Shown piece after piece: positions 1-10,524 of a stretch of 64,000 nucleotides of DNA (the first letter of the stretch is position 1; every line of letters starts with the position of its first letter). A program made the position numbers and the translations under genes. The stretch lies in contig NC_060115.1 of the NCBI RefSeq assembly GCF_021155765.1, positions 6,180,493-6,244,492 of the forward strand. The letters are read 5' to 3'. The notes below the pieces were generated by a model. The model saw only the letters and a program-made list of their open reading frames with translations, was not told the origin of the DNA and searched no databases. This DNA comes from Diprion similis. Taxonomy: Eukaryota > Arthropoda > Insecta > Hymenoptera > Diprionidae.

Positions 1-921
1 GATTAGCAGGCGAAAATATGACTGGCGCTGGTAGTTTAAATTTTCTTCGTGCATAAATTTGATGCTTCATAACATCGAAATAGTATTTACTGCAACGTAT
101 CCTGAATAAATAGCATCACACATCCATTAACTTATAGAGCATGAATCTAGAAACTTGAGAAATTAGCGTCCTGTTTCAGGTAAACCCTACTTGCATCAGT
201 CCATGTTCTGGTCAGATCTTGGACCTGAAATCGGTTACGAAGCAATAGGAATCGTTGACGCGTCTTTGCCAACTGTAGGAGTATTTGCCAAGGCAACGGA
301 TCAAGATACTCCGCTTGCTGCTGTCACTGCGTCTGACGAGGGATTGAGATCAGTTACTGAAGAGGTGACAAAGTCCAGTTCGATTTATCGCGAAATATCA
401 TATACCAAGCTACATTATGATTGTAAGCAATTTTGATCGTTGTTAGTTTAATTTTTAATTCTCCACAGGGCAACAAATCCTCAGCGATTGTACAAGCAAC
501 ACCCGTATCCCAAAAGCACGCACCTGTTGAAGGGTTGAAGTCGGAAGAGTCTGCAAAGAATGTCGAAGGTGACAAAGAAGGCAGTAAATCATGTGAAGAT
601 GAGGGAGGAAATAAAGTGGAGAAGCCCCATGACGAATTTGGAAAGGGAGTCATATTCTATCTACGTGATGATGTCGTAGTTGGCATTGTCTTATGGAACA
701 TATTCAATCGCATGTCTATTGCACGACAGGTGGGCTACTACTTTCATAAATTTCTATGCTGGTTTCCCAGTGGGCTTGATGTAGCTGGGATCTGATTAAA
801 CGAATAATTAATAACATAAAATGAAGAATTAATAAAATTAACTTTCCAGGTTTTGGCCAGCGGAACAAGGTACGATGATCTCAATGAGGTAGCTAAGCTG
901 TTCAGCATTCACGAAGACTGA
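1..921 (+). CDS. AIFM1: Apoptosis-inducing factor 1, mitochondrial, C-terminal part (5' truncated by window edge)
   Basis: Exons are 1-30, 180-364, 469-729 and 850-921, all with GT-AG junctions. They give the last 181 residues of a longer protein whose N-terminal FAD and NADH domains lie outside the window. The piece starts inside the LAGENMTGA motif and continues through [19 protein letters not shown] and the [20 protein letters not shown] block typical of the AIF C-terminal domain. It ends in [13 protein letters not shown], as in animal AIFM1. AIFM1 is an NADH oxidoreductase of the mitochondrial intermembrane space. It supports respiratory-chain assembly through CHCHD4/MIA40 and, when released, promotes caspase-independent DNA fragmentation. 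Between the two conserved blocks is a Lys/Glu/Ser-rich loop of about 50 residues, a region that is variable in the family. An AATAAA lies at 1221-1226. The identification is firm; only upstream exons are missing. Confidence 0.95.
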
Positions 922-1472
922 TACCACCGAAGTTGCATTTACCATCGAATCACTGTTTGTATATATTCGTGTTTCTGGCTATCGAGTTCTTGAATGTATT
1001 TTACACCCTGTACTAAGAAGCGATCTCTAATGATTTAATGGCTAAATTTTAGGAAGCATAAAATATTGTAGATATCATTTCTCTTAGAACCAGGAAGATA
1101 GTGTTTTATCTGAAACTCGGGTAAATCGTCATATTTTCTCGTAATCGTACAAAGTCTACGTGCATTTATATTATAATAAATATATAAATATCGAACGATA
1201 CATGATGCACATTGTTAGAAAATAAAGGAAATCATTGATCGTGAATACGGACGACAGTTTTTATTCACAGTTACGTCGGTATTGTTTTAGTTGTTTAGTG
1301 ACTCATCATCTGCAAAAACCATACAGTATCAACAATAATCAGCATATATTTCATTGTAATTACCTGGGTACACTGTGCTTAATTACATTATTAACATATT
1401 AAAGTATTGTGTTTGTTGCAGTAACTGGTATTACTTCTGGAAGAAGTTTGATCTGAGTAATTAGATCGGAAA
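922..1472. other. Tail-to-tail 3' UTR space between AIFM1 and TBC1D32
   Basis: No coding frame is visible. It holds the AIFM1 3' UTR with AATAAA at 1221-1226 and, read on the minus strand, the TBC1D32 3' UTR with AATAAA at 1264-1259. The two signals point at each other and lie 32 bp apart. Confidence 0.7.
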
Positions 1473-4400
1473 TCACGTCACTAACGCTGCTTCTTGGTAC
1501 ATAAGCAGAGGCAAAGTTATATTGCGATACCGCTTCGACAAAAGATCCATTAATTGTAAATGATTTCCAGATCGATAGTCAGTTAAATCCTGTAAGAATG
1601 AAATAATATGCAAGTTATTACTACTGTGATTTTTGAAAGTTCTCACTGCTTCAAGCTACGAAAATAATTTTACGCACCATATGTTCTGGCCACATCTTTC
1701 CATCAGTTACGTCTTCTAAAAGTTGGTTCTGACTGTAGTGTAATAATGATGTACAGTAATACAATGTGTAGTCAGCTGGATAAAGAATACAAATGGCTAG
1801 CAAATGTACGATTTCGCACCATGGTAGTACCCTCCAGAAATATTGAGATATCATTTCGTCACAAATAATCCACCAGTCTGTACCGCAATTATTCTGTGAA
1901 TTTTGACAGACACATTATTTTTTTTTTAAATTTCCGGTCTTGTGAAAAATCTATTTTGTAAAGATAAAAACCTTCAAGGCATATTTGATGCTTGGCAATT
2001 CATTTGCGACGATATTTTCCAGGAGATGTGAGAATGTGGTTTGAACGTTTACAGGGAAATTCTGTTTACGACTCACAGCTTTCCCTAGCATAGGCCAAAT
2101 GTACATAATCGATGGGAATTGCACTATTTGCGTGATGAACGTCTTACACCTTGAAAAGTAGACAATTCATTAGAAAGTGATACAAAATTGGTTTTGATGT
2201 TAACATTAATTTGGCGGGTCAGTGATGATCCATTAAAACTGAGCCATGTAACTTTCAAGCTACTGCTATGACGGTGAAGTTTTCAATCTGAGACCTGCCT
2301 GTGATGAATCATGGTTTGCTAGAGTCACTTTTTATATGAAGTACGAGTTTTTTTAACAAATTGCAACTCAGAGGTGACTGCACGTTCCAGATATAACTGC
2401 AACCATCATACTAGCAGTTAGTTACAGAACTTTACTTCTGAAAAGAGTGATTCGCGGCCACCTGAGGCAACAAAGTTAAAAATTATACATGCTCACCTCT
2501 CCATATTTCCATCACAAATAATAAACACACTTGCAATAAACCAATCGAATCCTTCAAATTTTTTTTTCCACCCGTAATACTTTATAAATCCGTGAACCTC
2601 TTTTAAGAAAATTTTCAGGTTTGTTTTCGCAAGTGGCGTAACTTTCATAAGTTGATTTTGTTCTGCGTACAGCAAAGTTAATTCAATGCCGTACACTTCT
2701 TCGGGCAACAGTGTGTCATGATCATTATGCCCTGGCCATTCGAAATGGTTCGTCAATTCTAATTCGGGAACTGCCTTTTGCATTTGATCAAGTAGATTAA
2801 TCACGACGGAATGCTAAATGTGTTTGAAAAAATTTATCAATGCATGTGATAAAACAGAAACTCTTATCTGCTAAAATTCGATCCTTACTTGTATTGGCTC
2901 TTTACTAGAAATCTTATGAGCTTTCCTCGCTTGTGACACCCATCCATTGTCTCTGAGTCCAGGCTTGCTTTCTTGGAGAAATCTTCCTAATTCTGAATGT
3001 AACGGTATCGTGGGGCAGAGTTTTTCCATATCAAATTTCACAGGAGGCGGTAATTTAGAAAACAATTGTGCTTGCTCTAGCACTTCTGTGTCACCAATGA
3101 ATTTATTTATAATGCAATAGGATTTCAAAAGTACTTTGTGGCGAAGGAAACCTGCCTCATCAATTGCATATATTACTTTAAGTTCGCCATCGCTTTCTAT
3201 TTCGATAGTACAGTTTTCTTGAAGATTGAGTAGTAGTTCCTTTGAAAACAACAAAAGTTCGCATTGATTTGTAGCATAAATCAAGTGGTAAATACATTGA
3301 ATTCTTTTATAAGTCACCTGATAATTCAGCATGCGCTTTAAAAAAATATCTGCATCCAAGTTATCGAGAAAAACGTGTAGAGCCATAAGTGCAAGGCAGT
3401 GATATGCTGAATTACAGTTTACAGAATATTGTAATAATTCCCATAAATTACTGGGGTGACTGTCTTCACTAGACGAAATTTCTTGATTTGTATCATCCAA
3501 TAGAGCAATGAAGCCTGTAAGAAATAATTGAAATATAGGTTTTTGCATAATTTGAATATTGATATACCGTAGGAGCTGATCAAACGTACACAAGATGTTC
3601 AACGACAATAGTCTTAGGATGTGTAAAAACTCTTTTACAACACAATCTTCCCAAGGATCATGAAAATTTTGAGGATCTTCTAACTTTGCGCAAACATCAG
3701 ATAATACTTTTGATAAGAAGTGAGGGGCTAGGTCTCTCAAGATCGCAAAACCCACTGGCTCCAAAGCCGCAGTGGACAAAAAAGCGACAACGTTATTACA
3801 ACTCCAAGATGACTTAAGTGGCTCCACTGAGCCTCGCAACAGTTCTTCAAAAACTGACTCCTCACGTGTCAACAACTGTAAGGCGAGAGGTAGTGAAACC
3901 ACTTTAAGCAGAATGTTCTTAATTGCTCTGCAAGAGAAAAATGATGTGAAGGTAATATGGATTTAAAATGAAAAGCAAGTGATATTTTCCTACCTATCGA
4001 GAGATTGCTTTTTCATTTCATTTTCCATTGAGTACTTGTCCATTTTGTTGTACAGATGAGCGATTGCTGGATAAAATTCATTTTGTAAAATGTATTTTAT
4101 CACGTGACATACATCAGAGCACTCAAATAATCTTCCTATGAGTCTAAGCAAATCAATCACATACTCTGTGTTCATTATAGAAAGTGGTTGCCGCAACAAA
4201 TCTGCAGTGTATACCAAAACTGCATTTGCTGGACAAGTGGCTGCCGATTTTTCTTTATAATTCGATGAGATTCCACTGGAGTTTTGGATTATGAAGCGAG
4301 AACCTTCTTCCGTATTCAATGCTCGCATCATCACATCTATCATGTGAGGATGTATCTTACGTTCAGTTTGGGGTGGTACTCTCAATAACGGATCAAGAGC

Positions 4401-5684
4401 TAGTTGATGAAATCTAGCATCATATAAAACTGATGGAGAATCCAGTAGCCTCTGCAGAGTTGAACGAGAAATATCATAAATGCTTGCTGGGACTTCTGAA
4501 ACTGCTAGAATATTCAACGAATTCAACAGAGAGAGCATAAAGTCGGGAACATTAAACGGGTCATTCAATTTAATTTCCGACAATAACATTCGACCAGCAG
4601 CCTTGCTGCAAAGCTGAGTTAAAAAGCACAGAGAGTGGAGGTACGTCACAGTCTTGACGGTGTCTCCGGAGATATTTACTTCAAATGGCTCATCATTAAC
4701 ATGTGCCGTAAGGGTCGATGGTGATTCTACCAGACCCACCCTTACAATATAAACGATACTTTGTAACAATGCAGGGGATCTTCCTAGAACAGCTGTTAGT
4801 ATTTTCAGCGTTGTTAAGCTGTGAGCCCATTTTCTGGACCAGTCTGACTTGGGCTCCAAAACTGACAGAATATTAAGGGTGGTCAGAATTTGCAGCTGAT
4901 TGCTAATACCAAAAATATGAGAGCTTAGAAAAGATAGAAATTGTTCCATCATTTCTTCTAATAATTTTTCTGTGTTTCTGTTGCTTTTTAAAGTTTCTTC
5001 CTGGTGTTGAATGACCAAGTGCATTATACGAAATAATTTCTCATGCAAGTTTATCTTGAAATTAATACCAGACACCAATGTCGGCAACATATGATGCAGC
5101 CGTTTCGAATGATACAGTGCACTGAATGTGTTTAGCAAATTTGTTACAACATCTTGCTGCGCCTGAGACCCATTTAGTAACTGAGCATGAGCTTGTAAGC
5201 TTGCTTCAAATATAGGCTGACTCTCATCAACAATTCCATCTTTCAAAGCTTTCAACAGTAATTCCCACGATTGACTACTCCCAATATTAGTTATATCGCT
5301 CCGTGTCAAAGCTTCGTATCCTGCTAATCTGACATGGATTGGTTTATCATAGCTGATTTTATTCACAATGTAGGTAAAATTGTCACTTCCAATTGCTCGC
5401 ATTGGCCCCCAATCTTCGCCAGACAAATCACTGGAAATAGACATAGAAGTCCCAGGTCGCACCTCACTTATAGCTGCAGAATTAGCTCTGGAGGACAAAC
5501 AACGCTCATCAAAGACTGACTTTACTCCGGCAATCAGTTCTGTCATTTCCTTAGATCGAACCACATCTTGAGCAATTTCGTGCATGTCTTCATTTTTCTC
5601 TAGCCCCTCCTCAATGGTGGTATCAAATTTTTCTTTCACACATTCTTTTATCCACTTCCGAAGAGACAGTGGCATATTTTCCAT
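1473..5684 (-). CDS. TBC1D32: TBC1D32 / protein broad-minded homologue
   Basis: Exons (minus strand) are 5684-3994, 3927-2889, 2813-2497, 2149-1972, 1893-1678 and 1589-1473. Spliced length is 3558 nt (1185 residues), in one frame throughout. The start is the ATG at 5684, because the codon two triplets upstream is only TTG. The first ~900 residues are alpha-helical, armadillo-like and leucine-rich. The last ~280 residues resemble a TBC (Rab-GAP) fold, with GFDWFIASVFII, QFPSIMYIWPMLGK and FWRVLPWCEIVHLL. Length and layout fit vertebrate TBC1D32 (about 1250 residues), which binds CCRK/CDK20 and acts in cilium assembly and Hedgehog signalling. I see no IxxDxxR or YxQ GAP fingers in the TBC part, as expected for this divergent family, so it is probably not an active GAP. 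The donor of exon 4 (GTTTTT) is weak. The family call rests on remembered similarity and is less certain than for the neighbours. Confidence 0.75.
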
Positions 5685-6003
5685 TGTCAAAGTGTGTGAT
5701 GCAAGCTTTAAATCAAAGCACTATCATCCAAAGATTAAAAAATAATGAAAGTTAAAATCAAAGTTGGAATCAAACATTGGAGACACTCACACATTTTCAT
5801 ACCATTCACCATCACTATGTATTGGGTACAGTTGTCATGGCAACACACGACCAACAAGGATCATGAAGAAATACAAATCTTTATTTTATAAAGAAACATT
5901 ATACACTCTATACCATAAACTAGTGTGTATTATATATTACAGATCAAAGAAGACATACTTATGTGTTGTTAAAAAAATGGTATATTTATAAATTTGTTTA
6001 TTG
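5685..6003. other. Short spacer between TBCK stop and TBC1D32 start
   Basis: This 319 bp stretch must hold the TBCK 3' end and the TBC1D32 promoter and 5' UTR. AATAAA signals for TBCK are present on the minus strand at 6002-5997 and 5885-5880. I see no other gene. Confidence 0.6.
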
Positions 6004-8255
6004 CTATCGTGGTGGAACCAGAATATGTGGAGCAGCGGAACGTAGAGCGTAAATGCCTCCTTCTAGGGAACACACTCTTAGAACTCGACAGTTGATCAGA
6101 AATTCTGTGAACTGTTCAAACATTCTGTGTTAAGCAATGAACCCCCCCATAATAGACTCACGGAAATTTAAATGTAAATGTGAACGTTACCAATGCATTG
6201 TTTTGATCGTGTTGACCAATAATCACAACAATGCTGTCTCTGTTGTTTGCCAGTGGTTCGGCATGCGGACCAAGTGACATTATGTCTGTGTGAGAAAGTT
6301 GGACACTTGTAAATGGAATGTTGATGCTACCCAAAACTGCACCCCTTTCAAATCTACAAAAATTAGAAAAATTGGTGATTATTAGAGGACTGAGATTAAT
6401 GTATTTTCGATTCTATTTTACATTATTTTATTGTACTCGTAAATCCTGCAAGTAACCACTCACTGTATGTTATTTCGTAAATCAACTACAATCACATTTT
6501 GTTTAGTGTTTTGCAAGAGATTCATAAAGTCCGTAATGCTGATTCTTGGCATCTTTTCAGTTCCTGGTTCAGGATCAATCCAGTTTGTTACCTACAAAAG
6601 TATATTTATCAGCTGTTACTGCATAGAATTCTAGTGCGAAATTAGTCAATTGTACAAAATTTTGAATAAATGAAGATTTCAGGTTCACCTTTGATTGATC
6701 GAGTTGATGTCTCCTGTAAGTAATGCTGGCTGGCGTTTTGTAATACATGGCCATTGAGTCCTTGACGCATAGCTCAATATCGATTTCAGGAAGATCAGAG
6801 AATAGTAAAATACATTCGTTAAATCCTGACGTGAGCAAAGAATCTCGCAGTTGCCGGAGTATCGCCAGACCAACCAATAAGGGAAACGAAGAATCTCCCA
6901 GTAGAAGTTTGTCCCATAAGTGTAGGATTTTGTGTAGAGGAAATACATCTGTGCAGAAATTAATAATTAGCTAATTTGTCACTGAATGCTTGTCATAAGT
7001 ACTCACGTGAAAACATTGTCAGGAACCATGGTATTGCAAACAACTCCGGGACAAAGTTGATTGATTTTAAATGATTGGCCAACTGCGGATCGTGAAAGGC
7101 TATGGTTTGAGAAAATTTTCCCAAATACTCTTGTATCACTGCAGAGTTGTCCTTTAGAAAGAATTTGTGAAGATACTTAGGGATGAACGCCGATAAGCAA
7201 GCAAATGCTCGAGCTGAAACGAAATTTAATTCTTTTTATGATATATTATGTATTGGTGATTAAATGTGAAAACATTGCTTCAAAGCTTTACCTTCATTGT
7301 CAAAGTTGAGAAACAAAAATGGTGCTGTCAGTGAATCTAGACCCTGCCAGTATACGTAGTTGGGATTATCTCTAACCCAGGCCTTCAGTAATCTCTGTAG
7401 TCTCTGATGGCCTGCTCCCGAGGATAATAGCTCACTATATTGATGACACCGTGGAATGTCGACTTCAATCTTATGAAGGTGAATTAAAATTTCATAAATT
7501 TTCTGTTCCTTCTAGTATATTTTGGCTTAAGTTTGCTTAAGTTTGCTCTCAAATGCTTTGTACCTGTCTATCTGTGTGTGTTGGCGTTTCTTTGTCAATC
7601 ATTTGATATCGGCGTTGTATGTCCCCACTTACGTTGAGTAGTGCTGCCCAAACTCGGCCACGCACCAGTGGTGGAATGTCCTTATGAGCCTCCCTGATGA
7701 TGGCATCTCTGGTGATTGGGTAACCCTGAGTTCAATGATCGGACATTGTAATTAGAAACGTATTTAGTTTATTCTACAACAAATATGCATGTAGGATTCT
7801 GATTGAGGGTATCACCTGCAATAATCTTTCATAGAGTACAATTCTATAAAATTGATATTCTGTGTCCCTTTCTCTAATTATTAGTGGTAATTGTGATGCA
7901 GCAAGTGTCAAATCATCCTGTGCTTGGATGTGTGTCCTGTGAAATAAAAGATTTGAAGAATACTGCGACAGGCAATGACTTATTTTGGATTATCACAGTG
8001 GAGTTTAGATGGAAACAAGACGTATGTTAATTACCCATTCATCAATCGAGGGTAATTGGCTGTAAATGGAATGTGACATAATCGCTGCCGTAATGTATCC
8101 AATGGTACTTTAACCACTCTCAAGTCAAGCAGTCCAGCCATGTCTCTGCGACCAAATATTTGGCCCAACAGTACAACTAAGCTGCAATATGTGTCATTCA
8201 TTTTTTGTTTATATATTTCAAACTTAGGTTTAATTTTTTGTTGAATGAATAATAT

Positions 8256-8286
<31 letters not shown>

Positions 8287-9506
8287 TGGATAAGCTTGAA
8301 CATACTTTGGTACAGACAAAATGGGAGGTCGAGATCTTATTAATCCTTGTTTCTTTAATTCCATTGTAATATCGCCACCTGTAAGTTGCCATAAATAATA
8401 GAGTTCATCCATTTTTCTCGCAGTAACACTATTGTAGATCTTTTGTTCTTTCGATATCAAATCTTTTTTTAAAAATTCTTCGAATAAAGTATGTTGTATC
8501 AATTCTTCTGGAGTTTTTCTTTTACTGGGGTAAATTTGAAGGCAGGAATCAATGAAGTCTTTAACATCTCCTGGTAACGCCTATCAATTTCAAAACAATG
8601 GGTTAAATTCTTTTCGTTGATAGCAAAACTTTTACATAAAATTAAAAAATATATACACCTCGTAAGTTTTGAAGCAGTTGTTTTCCCTCGCAATTCTTTC
8701 AAAAATCGTTGTCTCTGAATTTATAAGACTCAAAACTTTACGCAAACATTGAGCTAGCTTGATACCTGACCAGATATTCTGTTTTAACAAACATTCAGCA
8801 ATTATCATGCCCAGAGACCAACTATCGACCTTTACGCCGTTTGGATTATTTCCTAAAAATACTTCTGGTGCCAAATATTTTGGGTACCTGAAAATTACAT
8901 CATCATTACAGAATATCCAACATGTAAAAATTAAAGTAATCAAAAAATTAAAAATATAATATATTACCCAATTGGGAACGAAACGTTTTTGCCACTATCC
9001 GTCATGTAATAAAGTCCATAATTATACAGCTTCACATTTTCATCTTTGGTAATTAAAATATTGTCTGGACTGAGGTGCCTATGCACCAAGCCCAGTTTAT
9101 TTATGTGGCATAGACCGAGGAGGCATTGGTACAAAATTTTCTTCACAGATTCCAAAGATAAATTATTCTTGTTGCTCAAAGGCTCTCCGCTATACTCGGC
9201 CACAACAACAATCCTTTCTGTTAACGAGAATGCAAGTGAAAAGTTGAGCAAACTCTGTATTCCTCACAGATTTATATTTCTCAATGATGATATAGACTTG
9301 CCATGTTTACTCCTAATTATATCCAGATAAGTCGACAGGTTTGGATGCTCTATCGTTTTCAAGAATTGAGACCTGCCATAGATTGATATAGAATTTGGAG
9401 TCAGCGGAAGTCCGTTGCTGCCACACAACTCGACTGGATGACTCCTAGCAAAGAACGTCGTTCCACCTAGACAACGCTCATCATCCTCCAGCAGAGCTGG
9501 GCACAT
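6004..9506 (-). CDS. TBCK: TBC domain-containing protein kinase-like (TBCK)
   Basis: Thirteen exons (minus) are 9506-9298, 9213-8968, 8887-8659, 8580-8306, 8181-8035, 7936-7816, 7725-7564, 7469-7292, 7213-7007, 6948-6689, 6591-6464, 6353-6191 and 6111-6004. Spliced length is 2433 nt (810 residues; human about 893). Domains are an N-terminal kinase-like region (1-~300), a TBC domain (~430-690) and a C-terminal rhodanese-like domain (~710-810). The kinase part lacks a glycine loop. It has HRH (114-116) for HRD and NYG (134-136) for DFG, so it is a pseudokinase, as in the family. The TBC part keeps both GAP fingers: IEVDIPR (464-470, IxxDxxR) and YWQG (503-506, YxQ). TBCK supports mTOR signalling and endolysosomal traffic and has been linked to the FERRY complex on early endosomes. 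The exon 1/2 acceptor (GAAAG) was chosen because it alone keeps the family alignment ungapped. A TG repeat follows the exon 4 donor. Confidence 0.97.
8256..8280. repeat. (CA)n microsatellite in TBCK intron 4
   Basis: About 12 CA units on the plus strand. In the TBCK transcript this is a UG repeat beginning about 26 nt after the exon 4 donor at 8305. Confidence 0.95.
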
Positions 9507-10524
9507 ATTGTTTTCTATAATAGGGAATTCATGTGCATGAGTAAGATTATCAGCAAGTAGGCGTTGCTCAGGAGCTTATATTTGAAAAGCGATTAGACAA
9601 TTTTTAAAATAAAAGTAAATGGAAGTTTCTTATACTTAAAACATAACTTAGTGTTATAATTTTATTAATAATTCAATCACTTCTTACCGATTTTATTACC
9701 AACAAACAATATCAAGTTTTTAAATATTATGCGTCGTTCCTTACAGCATTGTACCGATCAGCTGTTAACTGTCACACAGCTGTCAAAAACTGCAAATAGT
9801 TCCATGGTAGAACACCAGACTACGCATTGGTCAGGGTTTAAAAGCTCTGTTAAACGTCCCATACCGGAAACACGTGTTGTATTAATTAACCCTACCTTAG
9901 TCATGGAGTCGTGGAGAAACAATTAATTTCAATCGCAAAATATTAATTGAATGGTTCTCAACAAACCAATCTATCGAAACTCAGAAATCAAATAATTCTT
10001 TTCATTTTCATCACACGTTACAAATCATTGGTTCGTTACATTTTGTAACCGACTTTAGAAACACGATAAAAAATCCATAGAAATTTAATCGTCTGCTTTT
10101 CGTCGGCCTTAGGCGCTTTCTTCTGCTATTGATAAGAAATGTTTCGACTGCTAGGCATTTGATGCAAAGTATGAAAGTATTTGCCACGCGGTTCATTCAG
10201 ATCATCTTATAATGATACGTCAATTTGCCCTCGTCAAGCTTAATACGGATCGTTTCGCAGAGCTAATCGGGTGTCTTACATTGAACTGGTCGCAATACGG
10301 AAATTCACCGTAAAATCATAAATTATATACGTATAGTACGTCAGTATTGACGCAACGGAAGAATTTTCACAAGTGATGTAGATTGCATACAGAATGAATC
10401 TGTCTGAATAAATTATCTGAGATCTATCAGAGACGACCTTGACGCAGAGGACACTTTCGGAGGAAAAAGGTCACGCGAATATCAACTCCAATTACGCCTT
10501 GGCCTATTCTGTCGGTGCGGAAAA
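9507..10524. promoter_or_regulatory. Divergent TBCK / PDHX promoter region
   Basis: About 1 kb lies between two head-to-head ATGs. It should contain both 5' UTRs and core promoters. No TATA box or conserved frame stands out, and the short ORFs inside have no recognisable similarity. Assignment is by position only. Confidence 0.55.

Noticed and set aside
2158-2490. Possible extra exons of TBC1D32 between exons 3 and 4
   Set aside because: Every candidate ran into a stop or broke phase. Direct splicing from 2497 to 2149 keeps the frame and a total divisible by three.
9729-9926. 65-codon plus-strand frame in the TBCK/PDHX promoter
   Set aside because: No similarity and no splice join to PDHX; positionally 5' flank.
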